Assembly: GCA_023390675.1 (NCBI GenBank)
Contig: JAEWCK010000222.1
Span: 1 to 22,241 of the forward strand
Source of the DNA: Pseudomonadota bacterium
Lineage (GTDB): Bacteria > Pseudomonadota > Alphaproteobacteria > Sphingomonadales > Sphingomonadaceae
Length of the DNA stretch: 22,241 nt
Direction: 5' to 3'
Part shown: in pieces, positions 16,184-22,241 of the stretch
How positions within the stretch are numbered: the first letter of the stretch is position 1
Layout: each line of letters opens with the position of its first letter
Position numbers and translations under genes: made by a program
Notes under the pieces: generated by a model
Database searches by the model: none
Told to the model about the DNA's origin: nothing
The model's input: only the letters and a program-made list of their open reading frames with translations

Positions 16184-16205
16184 ACGCGCCGATGTAACGG
16201 CGCGT
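16184..16205. other. Hairpin upstream of dnaJ-like gene
   Basis: A perfect 8-bp stem, ACGCGCCG (16184-16191) and CGGCGCGT (16198-16205), with a 6-base loop, lies between the VOC-like gene and the chaperone gene. There is no T-tract, so it may be a terminator of weak type or a 5'-leader element. A GGGAC-N17-CGTT, one mismatch from the EcfG promoter consensus, overlaps it (16181-16206). Confidence 0.4.
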
Positions 16206-16218
16206 TCAAGGGGTTTTC

Positions 16219-17142
16219 ATGGCGTCCGATCCTTACGCAATACTGGGTGTTCCACGCGGCGCGAGCGAGGCCGACATCAAGAAGGCCTATCGCAAGCTCG
16301 CGAAAGAGCTGCACCCCGATCGTAACAAGGACGATCCGAAAAAGGCCGAGCGCTTCGCCAAGGTGACGCAGGCCTATGATCTGCTCACCGACAAGGACAA
16401 GCGCGCGCGCTTCGATCGAGGCGAAATCGACGGCGACGGCAACCCCACCGCCCCGTTCGGCTTCGGCGGTGGCGGCGGCGGCCAGCAAGGCGGCTTCCGG
16501 CCCGATTTCGGCGAGCAAGGCGACATCGGCGACATCTTCGAAGGCCTGTTCGGCGGCGCGGGGCGGCGCGGCGGCGGCGGCTTTTCGAGCGGTTTCGGCG
16601 GCTTCGGACGGCGGCCCCCGCCCAAAGGCGCCAATCTCGCCTATCGCCTGGCGGTCGCGTTCGAGGATGCGGCGAAGCTCGCGCCCCAGCGGATCACGCT
16701 CGGCGACGGCAAGACGATCGACCTGAAGCTCCCCGCGGGCGTCGAGAACGGCACTCAGATGCGCCTCGCGGGCAAGGGCGAGCAGGGGCCGGGCGGCGCA
16801 GGCGACGCGATCGTCACGATCGAGATCCAGCCTCACCGCTTCTACGAACGCGTCGGCGACGATATCAGGCTTGATCTGCCGGTGACGCTCTCCGAGGCCG
16901 TGCTCGGCGCCGAAGTGCGGGTGCCGACGCCCGATGGCGCAGTGATGCTCAAGGTGCCCAAGGGATCGACCTCGGGGAAGGTCCTGCGCCTCAAGGGCCG
17001 CGGCTTCCACAAAAAGGGCGGCGGACGCGGCGACCTGCTGGTCACGCTGATGGTTGATCTGCCGGTCGATGACGACGCTTTGGTCGAGTTCGTCCAAGGT
17101 TGGGACAATAAGGGGAACCCGCGTGGCCGGATGGGCGTCTAG
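16219..17142 (+). CDS. DnaJ-family co-chaperone, CbpA type (no zinc finger)
   Basis: 307 residues. The J domain is residues 1-68, with HPD at 32-34 (LAKELHPDRN), the motif that stimulates DnaK ATPase. A Gly/Phe-rich stretch follows (about 78-135, many GGF repeats), then the two-barrel substrate-binding region (about 137-295: LPAGVENGTQMRLAGKGEQG, then VPKGSTSGKVLRLKGRGF). There are no CxxCxGxG repeats, so it is a type-B (CbpA-like) co-chaperone and not DnaJ itself. ATG 16219 is preceded by AAGGGG. The yihY-like gene begins 6 bp after the stop, suggesting one transcript. Cytoplasmic. Confidence 0.95.
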   Translation: MASDPYAILGVPRGASEADIKKAYRKLAKELHPDRNKDDPKKAERFAKVTQAYDLLTDKDKRARFDRGEIDGDGNPTAPFGFGGGGGGQQGGFRPDFGEQGDIGDIFEGLFGGAGRRGGGGFSSGFGGFGRRPPPKGANLAYRLAVAFEDAAKLAPQRITLGDGKTIDLKLPAGVENGTQMRLAGKGEQGPGGAGDAIVTIEIQPHRFYERVGDDIRLDLPVTLSEAVLGAEVRVPTPDGAVMLKVPKGSTSGKVLRLKGRGFHKKGGGRGDLLVTLMVDLPVDDDALVEFVQGWDNKGNPRGRMGV

Positions 17143-17148
17143 GCCCCG

Positions 17149-18099
17149 GTGAAGACAGGGGAATCCGCGGACGCCGGAGCGGCGAAGCCGGGGCTTTGGG
17201 CCCGTATCCGCGGCGCGCTTGGCCGGATCGGGCTGGGTCCCAAATTCTTCAAGGTCGTATCGCGCGTGGCGGTCGGCACCTTCAACGAAGGTTTCACCTA
17301 CGCCGGCAACCTGGCCTATCTGAGTCTCGTCACGCTCTTTCCCTTCTTCATCGTCGCCGCCGCTGTCGCCCAGCTCTTCGGGCGCAGCGCGGAGGGAATC
17401 CGCACATTGGAAGCCTTCCTGCGCACCGTGCCGCCGGGGGTCGCCGACGTGCTCCGCCAGCCGGTTGCCGACGTGCTGGAGGCGCGCACCGGCAATCTGC
17501 TCTGGTTCGGCGCGATCGTCGGGCTGTGGACCACCGCGGGCTTCATCGAGACGATCCGCGGCATCCTGCGCGCGGCGTACGGCGTCCAGTCGCGCACGCC
17601 CTTCTGGCGATATCGGCTCGGCGCGATCGGGATGATCATCGGCTCGGTGATCATCACCATGGCGGCGTTCAGCTTCCAGGTGATCCTGACCGGGGTCGAG
17701 CAGTTCATCTACAAGATGCTGCCCTGGGCGTCGGACGCGCAGCGGCTCGTCTCGCTCACGCGTGTCGCGCCGGCCCTCGCACTGTTCGGCGCGCTCTACA
17801 TGCTGTTCTATTCGCTGACGCCGAGCAAATACCGCAAGAGCAAATGCCCCAAATGGCCGGGCGCGCTGTTCACCACCTTGTGGTGGCTCGCAGTGACGGC
17901 TTTGCTCCCCAAGATCCTGTCGACGCTCGGCAGCTACGATCTCACCTATGGCAGCCTTGCCGGCGTGATGATCGCACTGATCTTCTTTTTCTTCGTCGGG
18001 CTCGGCATGGTGATCGGCGCCGAGTTGAACGCGGCGCTGGCGGAAACGCCGGAGAAAGGTTTAGAGGAGCCACGCGAACAGGAGAATATGCCGTCGTGA
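17149..18099 (+). CDS. YihY/BrkB-family inner-membrane protein
   Basis: 316 residues, typical length. About six transmembrane segments are visible, for example LAYLSLVTLFPFFIVAAAVA, LLWFGAIVGLWTTAGFIETI, IGMIIGSVIITMAAFSF, ALALFGALYMLFYSLTP, ALFTTLWWLAVTALLPKIL and VMIALIFFFFVGLGMVIGAE. The YihY motifs AYLSLVTLFP, the Gly/Tyr segment SYDLTYGSLAGV and the last-helix GAELNA are present. Members were once called ribonuclease BN by mistake; their role is unknown. The start is GTG at 17149, 6 bp after the chaperone gene. Its stop overlaps the fabI GTG by 4 bp (GTGA), so fabI translation is probably coupled to it. Confidence 0.93.
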   Translation: MKTGESADAGAAKPGLWARIRGALGRIGLGPKFFKVVSRVAVGTFNEGFTYAGNLAYLSLVTLFPFFIVAAAVAQLFGRSAEGIRTLEAFLRTVPPGVADVLRQPVADVLEARTGNLLWFGAIVGLWTTAGFIETIRGILRAAYGVQSRTPFWRYRLGAIGMIIGSVIITMAAFSFQVILTGVEQFIYKMLPWASDAQRLVSLTRVAPALALFGALYMLFYSLTPSKYRKSKCPKWPGALFTTLWWLAVTALLPKILSTLGSYDLTYGSLAGVMIALIFFFFVGLGMVIGAELNAALAETPEKGLEEPREQENMPS

Positions 18100-18899
18100 C
18101 CGGATTGATGCAGGGCAAGCGCGGGCTGATCATGGGGCTCGCCAACGATCGCTCGCTGGCGTGGGGGATCGCGCAGAAATTGGGCGAGCATGGCGCCGAG
18201 CTGGCGTTCAGCTATCAGGGCGAAGCGCTGGAGAAGCGTGTGCGCCCGCTCGCCGAGCAGCTCGGCAGCGATTTCCTGATCGATTGCGACGTGAGCGACA
18301 TGGCCGCGCTCGACGTGGCGTTCGAGACGCTGGCGGCGCGTTGGCCGACAATCGATTTCGTCGTCCATGCGATCGGCTTCTCGGACAAGAACGAGCTGCG
18401 CGGCGGCTATGTCGACACCAGCCTCGAAAATTTCCTGATGACGATGAACATCAGCGTCTATTCGTTCACAGCGGTCGCCAGGCGCGCGCGCGCGATGATG
18501 CCCAACGGCGGATCGCTGCTCACCCTCAGCTATTACGGCGCCGAGAAGGTAGTGCCGCACTACAACGTCATGGGCGTCGCCAAGTCGGCCCTCGAGACCA
18601 GCGTCCAGTATCTCGCGGTCGATCTCGGCAAGGAGAATATCCGCGTCAACGCGATCTCGGCGGGGCCGATCAAGACGCTGGCGGCCAGTGGGATCGGCGA
18701 CTTCCGCCTGATCCTAAAATGGAACGAGCTCAATTCGCCGCTCAAGCGCAACGTGACGATCGAGGATGTCGGCGGCGCGGGCCTCTATTTCTGCAGCGAC
18801 CTCTCGGCCGGCACCACCGGCGAGGTCCATCACGTCGATGCGGGCTATCACGTCGTCGGCATGAAGGCCGAGGACGCGCCGGATATCGCGCTGGTCTGA
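18096..18899 (+). CDS. fabI: Enoyl-[acyl-carrier-protein] reductase (NADH)
   Basis: 267 residues. It performs the last reduction of each fatty-acid elongation cycle and is the triclosan target in many bacteria. It has the short-chain dehydrogenase NAD site (GLIMGLANDRSLAWGIA) and the FabI-specific spacing Tyr146, Tyr156 and Lys163 in SYYGAEKVVPHYNVMGVAK, with the same numbering as the E. coli enzyme. The NAISAGPIKTLAASGI block near residue 190-205 is also FabI-like. GTG at 18096 is chosen over ATG 18108 because GGAG (18081-18084) precedes it, it overlaps the yihY stop as GTGA, and the extra residues MTGLMQGKRG fit the family. aroC follows after one base. Confidence 0.97.
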   Translation: MTGLMQGKRGLIMGLANDRSLAWGIAQKLGEHGAELAFSYQGEALEKRVRPLAEQLGSDFLIDCDVSDMAALDVAFETLAARWPTIDFVVHAIGFSDKNELRGGYVDTSLENFLMTMNISVYSFTAVARRARAMMPNGGSLLTLSYYGAEKVVPHYNVMGVAKSALETSVQYLAVDLGKENIRVNAISAGPIKTLAASGIGDFRLILKWNELNSPLKRNVTIEDVGGAGLYFCSDLSAGTTGEVHHVDAGYHVVGMKAEDAPDIALV

Positions 18900-18900
18900 G

Positions 18901-19986
18901 GTGAGCTTCAACACCTTCGGCCGCGTCTTCCGCTTCACGACCTGGGGAGAGAGCCACGGGCCCGCGCTTGGCGCGGTAGTCGATGGCTGCCCGCCGGGGC
19001 TCGCGTTGTCCGAAGCCGATCTCCAGCCTTTTCTCGACCGGCGCCGCCCGGGCCAGTCGCGCTTCACCACGCAGCGGCAGGAGCCGGATCAGGTCCGCAT
19101 TCTCTCGGGAGTGTTCGAGGGACGCACCACTGGCACGCCGATCGCGCTTCATATCGACAATGTCGACCAGCGCTCGAAGGACTATTCCGAGGTCGCCAGG
19201 GCCTATCGTCCGGGCCATGCCGACTATGCGTACGACGCGAAATACGGCTTCCGCGATTTCCGGGGTGGCGGGCGCTCGTCCGCGCGCGAGACGGCGGCGC
19301 GCGTGGCGGCGGGGGGCGTGGCGCGGCTGGTGATCCCTGAAGTCACGATCACCGCCTGGGTCGAGGCGATCGGCGGCGACGCGATCGACTATGGCAATTT
19401 CGATGCGGGCGAGATCGGCAACAATCCCTTCTTCTGCCCCGATCCGCACGCTGCTGCGCGCTGGGAAAAGCTGGTCGACGGCGCCCGCAAGGCGGGATCG
19501 TCGCTCGGCGCCATCATTGCTTGCGAAGCGACCGGTGTTCCCGCTGGCTGGGGCGCGCCGCTCTACGCCAAGCTCGACAGCGAACTGGCCGCCGCATGCA
19601 TGTCGATCAACGCGGTCAAGGGCGTCGAGATCGGCGACGGCTTCGGCGCGGCGGCGCTCAGCGGCGAACAAAATGCAGACGCGATGCGCCCGGGGAATGA
19701 CGGCAATCCGGTCTTCCTTGCCAATCATGCCGGCGGGATCGCAGGCGGCATCTCGACCGGCCAGCCGGTGCGCGTCCGCGTCGCATTCAAGCCAACCAGC
19801 TCGATCCTCACGCCGGTCGAGACGGTCACGCGCCCAAATGAGAATGGGGATTTCGAGGCGACCGAGATCATGACCAAGGGGCGCCACGATCCGTGCGTCG
19901 GCATCCGCGGCGCGCCGGTGGTCGAGGCGATGGTCGCGCTTGTCCTCGCCGATCAGAAGCTGCTCCACCGCGCTCAGGTTGGCTGA
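18901..19986 (+). CDS. aroC: Chorismate synthase
   Basis: 361 residues, standard length. It converts 5-enolpyruvylshikimate-3-phosphate to chorismate with reduced FMN, the branch point to aromatic amino acids, folate and ubiquinone. All three family signatures are present: GESHGPALGAVVDGCPPG near residue 16, FRGGGRSSARETAARVAAGG near 120, and HDPCVGIRGAPVVEAM near 323. The start is GTG at 18901, one base after the fabI TGA. It ends the yihY-fabI-aroC run; the next gene has its own apparent promoter. Confidence 0.98.
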   Translation: MSFNTFGRVFRFTTWGESHGPALGAVVDGCPPGLALSEADLQPFLDRRRPGQSRFTTQRQEPDQVRILSGVFEGRTTGTPIALHIDNVDQRSKDYSEVARAYRPGHADYAYDAKYGFRDFRGGGRSSARETAARVAAGGVARLVIPEVTITAWVEAIGGDAIDYGNFDAGEIGNNPFFCPDPHAAARWEKLVDGARKAGSSLGAIIACEATGVPAGWGAPLYAKLDSELAAACMSINAVKGVEIGDGFGAAALSGEQNADAMRPGNDGNPVFLANHAGGIAGGISTGQPVRVRVAFKPTSSILTPVETVTRPNENGDFEATEIMTKGRHDPCVGIRGAPVVEAMVALVLADQKLLHRAQVG

Positions 19987-19998
19987 ACGCCCGATTAA

Positions 19999-20023
19999 GG
20001 AACGGCAGCGCAACCGAGACGTT
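19999..20023 (+). promoter_or_regulatory. Predicted EcfG-type general-stress promoter
   Basis: GGAAC (19999-20003) and CGTT (20020-20023) are separated by exactly 16 bases, matching the GGAAC-N16/17-CGTT consensus for the alphaproteobacterial general-stress sigma factor EcfG. It is 40 bp from the start of the LEA-like gene, between aroC and it. No other exact match with correct spacing was found in the intergenic stretches I read. The match is seen; activity is inferred. Confidence 0.7.
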
Positions 20024-20063
20024 CATTCCCTTGCAGGTTTTCCATTCTGCAGGGAGTTTTGAC

Positions 20064-20609
20064 ATGCGTATCCTTCTTTCGATGGCGGCGGCGGGGGCGC
20101 TGTTCGTGCCGGCGATCGCGTCGGCGCAGATCCTTGGCGGGCAGGCCGGCGGAAGCCTTGGCGGCAGCATCGGCGCGCCGATGGGCTCGGTCGGCGGCAC
20201 GCTCAACGGCGGACTCGATTCCACCGTGCGCACCGACACGCTCGACCGCGCCACAGCGACGACTCGCGAGACGACCGACCGCGCCCGGCACGCGACGCGC
20301 CGCACCGCCAATACCGCGCGCGAAAAGGCTTATGAGACCCGCAACCGCGCGGTCTCGACCACCAACGCTGCGCGCGACCGCGCGACCGACACCGCCAATG
20401 CGGCGCGCGGCACGGCGACCAACGCCGTCAACAGCGCCGCCGATACGAGCGTGAACGCAGGCGCGAGCGGAAGCGCGAGCAGCTCGGCCAACACGCGCAA
20501 GCGCAGCACGAGCAACAACTCGAGCGCCGGCGTCTCGGCGGGCGCGAGCCGCAACGGCGCGAATGCCGGCGTCTCGGCCGGCACGAGCGCGAGCAGCAAT
20601 CCGCGCTGA
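20064..20609 (+). CDS. Secreted LEA-like low-complexity protein
   Basis: 181 residues. A signal peptide (MRILLSMAAAGALFVPAIAS, cut after ASA near residue 21) directs it to the periplasm or outside. Residues 25-50 are Gly-rich (GGSLGGSIG). Residues 56-128 are a long Ala/Thr/Arg/Asp/Glu stretch, predicted helical, with recurring DRAT, NAAR and TAREKAYETRNRA units like the 11-residue repeats of late-embryogenesis-abundant proteins, though Arg replaces most Lys. The rest is a disordered Ser/Asn/Gly tail with AGVSAG twice (155-160, 168-173). Its role as a desiccation or osmotic-stress protectant is inferred from composition and from the predicted stress promoter. ATG 20064 has AGGGAG upstream, within a potential hairpin at 20028-20054. 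Confidence 0.75.
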   Translation: MRILLSMAAAGALFVPAIASAQILGGQAGGSLGGSIGAPMGSVGGTLNGGLDSTVRTDTLDRATATTRETTDRARHATRRTANTAREKAYETRNRAVSTTNAARDRATDTANAARGTATNAVNSAADTSVNAGASGSASSSANTRKRSTSNNSSAGVSAGASRNGANAGVSAGTSASSNPR

Positions 20610-20615
20610 TCGCTC

Positions 20616-20660
20616 TGCCCGGCGCATGGGTCGAGTCACCACTCCGCCGTGCGCCGGGCA
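20616..20660 (+). terminator. Strong hairpin after the LEA-like gene
   Basis: An 11-bp perfect GC-rich stem, TGCCCGGCGCA (20616-20626) and TGCGCCGGGCA (20650-20660), starts 7 bp after the stop. The loop is 23 bases and there is no clear T-tract, so it is a terminator of the non-canonical type or an mRNA-stabilising end. Confidence 0.55.
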
Positions 20661-20744
20661 AGACAGGTCGAACGCGGCTGAAACATAACCGACACATACG
20701 GAGCGCGAAGCAGTCCCCGGCAACAACCGAAGGAGGATTGCCGT

Positions 20745-21014
20745 ATGTTGTTCAAGACCCTGATCGGCGCCGCGGCGCTGCTCGCCGCGCCCGCCGCCTT
20801 CGCGCAGCAGACGCCTTCCACCACGACGACGGACCCGTCGCAGACTACGACACCCACGACCGATCCGGCGACGCCGCCGACGACAGACCCGGCCACGCCG
20901 CCCGCGCCCGACGCAACCACGACGACTGCGCCGACCGACCCCGCGACGCCCGCGCCCGATGCGAGCGCGGACGCCGACAAGAAGCATCACAAGAAGGAGA
21001 AGCCGAAGAACTAG
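20745..21014 (+). CDS. Small secreted Thr/Pro/Asp-rich protein
   Basis: 89 residues, with the signal peptide MLFKTLIGAAALLAAPAAFA and cleavage before QQ near residue 21. The mature part is a near-repeat of TTDPATPP units (about residues 38-70), rich in Thr, Pro and Asp, and ends in a basic tail DKKHHKKEKPKN. It looks disordered; function unknown. AAGGAGG (20730-20736) precedes ATG by 8 bp. The stop shares CTAG with purA, which converges on it. There is no evidence of an enzyme. A real, expressed gene is likely from the RBS and signal peptide. Confidence 0.78.
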   Translation: MLFKTLIGAAALLAAPAAFAQQTPSTTTTDPSQTTTPTTDPATPPTTDPATPPAPDATTTTAPTDPATPAPDASADADKKHHKKEKPKN

Positions 21015-22241
21015 TCCGCGAAGGGATCGCGGACGAGAATCGTGTCCTCGCGCTCGGGGCTGGTCGAGACCAGAGCCACCGGGCACTGGATCAGCTCCTC
21101 GACGCGGCGGATATACTTGATCGCGGCCGCCGGCAGCTCGGCCCAGCTCCGGGCTCCGGCGGTCGATTCGTGCCAGCCGGGCATGGTCTCGTAGACCGGC
21201 TCGACCGCGGCCTGATCGGCGGCGTTGGACGGATAGTAATCGAGCGTCTCGCCGCGCAGCCCGTAGCCGGTGCACACGCGGATCTCGTCGAAGCCGTCGA
21301 GCACGTCCAGCTTCGTGAGCGCGATCCCGGTGACTCCCGAAACCGCGACCGACTGGCGCAGCAGCACCGCGTCGAGCCAGCCGCAGCGGCGCTTGCGCCC
21401 GGTGACGGTGCCGAACTCGCGCCCGCGCGTGCCCAGCCGCTCGCCCACGTCATTATCCTGCTCGGTGGGGAAGGGGCCCGATCCGACGCGTGTCGTATAG
21501 GCCTTGGCGATGCCGAGCACGAAGCCGACCGCGCCCGGCCCGAGGCCCGAGCCCGCCGCGGCGGTCCCGGCCACGGTGTTCGACGACGTGACGAACGGAT
21601 AGGTGCCGTGATCGATGTCGAGCAGCACGCCCTGCGCGCCTTCGAACAATATGCGCCGCCCGCGACCGCGCGCCTCGTGGAGCATCCGCCACACCGGGCG
21701 CGCGAAGGGGAGTACGAAGCCTGCGATCTCGCGCAGCTCCTCGAGCAGCTTGGCGCGGTCGATCGGCGGCTCGCCGAACCCGGCGCGCAGCGCATCGTGG
21801 TGCGCGGTGAGGCGATCGAGCTGCGGCCCGAGATCGTCGAGGTGGGCGAGGTCGCACACGCGAATCGCACGGCGGCCTACCTTGTCCTCATAGGCCGGGC
21901 CGATGCCGCGGCGCGTCGTGCCGATCTTGCCCGCGCCGCTGGCGTCTTCGCGGAGACCATCGAGATCGCGATGGAAGGGCAGGATCAACGGGCAGGTGTC
22001 CGCCAGCATCAGCGTGTCGGGAGTGACGTCGACGCCCTGCGCGCGGATGCGTTCGACTTCGTCGCGCAGCGCCCACGGATCGAGCACCACGCCATTGCCG
22101 ATCACGCTCGGCGTGCCGCGGACGATGCCCGAGGGGAGCAGCGAGAGCTTGTAGACATTCTCGCCGACGACGAGCGTGTGCCCCGCATTGTGCCCGCCCT
22201 GGAAGCGCACGACGACGTCGGCGCGCTCGGCAAGCCAGTCG
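21011..22241 (-). CDS. purA: Adenylosuccinate synthetase, 5' end outside window
   Basis: About 410 residues are present; the N-terminus, including the GDEGKGK loop, lies beyond the window edge. The first visible codons read DWLAERADVVVRFQGGHNAG, which continues directly from that loop in this family. It catalyses the GTP-dependent first step from IMP to AMP. Further family signatures are KIGTTRRGIGPAYEDK, EGAQGVLLDIDHGTYPFVTS and TKLDVLDGFDEIRVCTGY. The C-terminus ends SPEREDTILVRDPFAD, the usual ending. Only about 20 residues are missing, judged from usual length. The stop TAG shares CTAG with the convergent secreted-protein gene. Confidence 0.97.
   Translation of the reverse strand, partial: DWLAERADVVVRFQGGHNAGHTLVVGENVYKLSLLPSGIVRGTPSVIGNGVVLDPWALRDEVERIRAQGVDVTPDTLMLADTCPLILPFHRDLDGLREDASGAGKIGTTRRGIGPAYEDKVGRRAIRVCDLAHLDDLGPQLDRLTAHHDALRAGFGEPPIDRAKLLEELREIAGFVLPFARPVWRMLHEARGRGRRILFEGAQGVLLDIDHGTYPFVTSSNTVAGTAAAGSGLGPGAVGFVLGIAKAYTTRVGSGPFPTEQDNDVGERLGTRGREFGTVTGRKRRCGWLDAVLLRQSVAVSGVTGIALTKLDVLDGFDEIRVCTGYGLRGETLDYYPSNAADQAAVEPVYETMPGWHESTAGARSWAELPAAAIKYIRRVEELIQCPVALVSTSPEREDTILVRDPFAD

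Noticed and set aside
16181..16206. GGGAC-N17-CGTT before the dnaJ-like gene as a stress promoter
   Set aside because: The -35 element has one mismatch and the site coincides with a hairpin; kept only as a note in the hairpin entry.

Overview
The window is GC-rich chromosomal DNA whose gene content points to a sphingomonad-type alphaproteobacterium (Sphingomonas or a close relative). The basis is recall of gene families and of the intergenic palindromes typical of that group (1-81 and 3338-3432), so the genus is an inference. Most of it is ordinary, tightly packed genome.

Region 1 (1-2361, minus strand) is a translationally overlapped trio: pdxH (pyridoxal phosphate synthesis), a FieF-type metal efflux pump and a PhzF-fold protein. 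Region 2 (2454-5925, plus) is a complete two-gene bacterial non-homologous end-joining module: Ku and a phosphoesterase-ligase-polymerase LigD. A hairpin repeat lies between them, and its last arm is used as the ligD ribosome binding site. A putative Tat-exported lipoprotein with a propeller-like body follows (6008-7663).

Region 3 (7664-11106) is the accessory part: long stretches with little coding, decayed repeats, a truncated integrase gene (9811-10074), and two minus-strand genes that overlap by 8 bp. One encodes a two-helix membrane protein with a cytosolic domain that may be phospholipase-D-like but lacks an HKD motif; the other a cupin-like protein. A freestanding protein resembling EF-Tu domain III (10572-10895) sits at its right edge. 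The membrane/cupin pair is the best candidate in this window for an undescribed system. Its function cannot be read from sequence alone.

Region 4 (11107-14525) is a circularly permuted ATP-grasp/alpha-E fusion followed 5 bp later by a transglutaminase-like protease with an intact Cys-His-Asp triad, a conserved peptide-tagging/processing type of pair. Region 5 (14522-16162) is a LysR regulator divergent from a 34-residue membrane miniprotein and a probable VOC-superfamily protein. Two inverted repeats lie just upstream of the lysR start. Region 6 (16219-19986) is a housekeeping run: DnaJ/CbpA-type chaperone, YihY membrane protein, fabI and aroC, several with overlapping or abutting ends.

Region 7 (19999-21014) has two small secreted low-complexity proteins. 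The first looks like a LEA-type stress protein and is preceded by an exact match to the alphaproteobacterial general-stress (EcfG) promoter consensus. The window ends inside purA (minus strand, N-terminus cut off). No rRNA, tRNA or CRISPR array was recognised.
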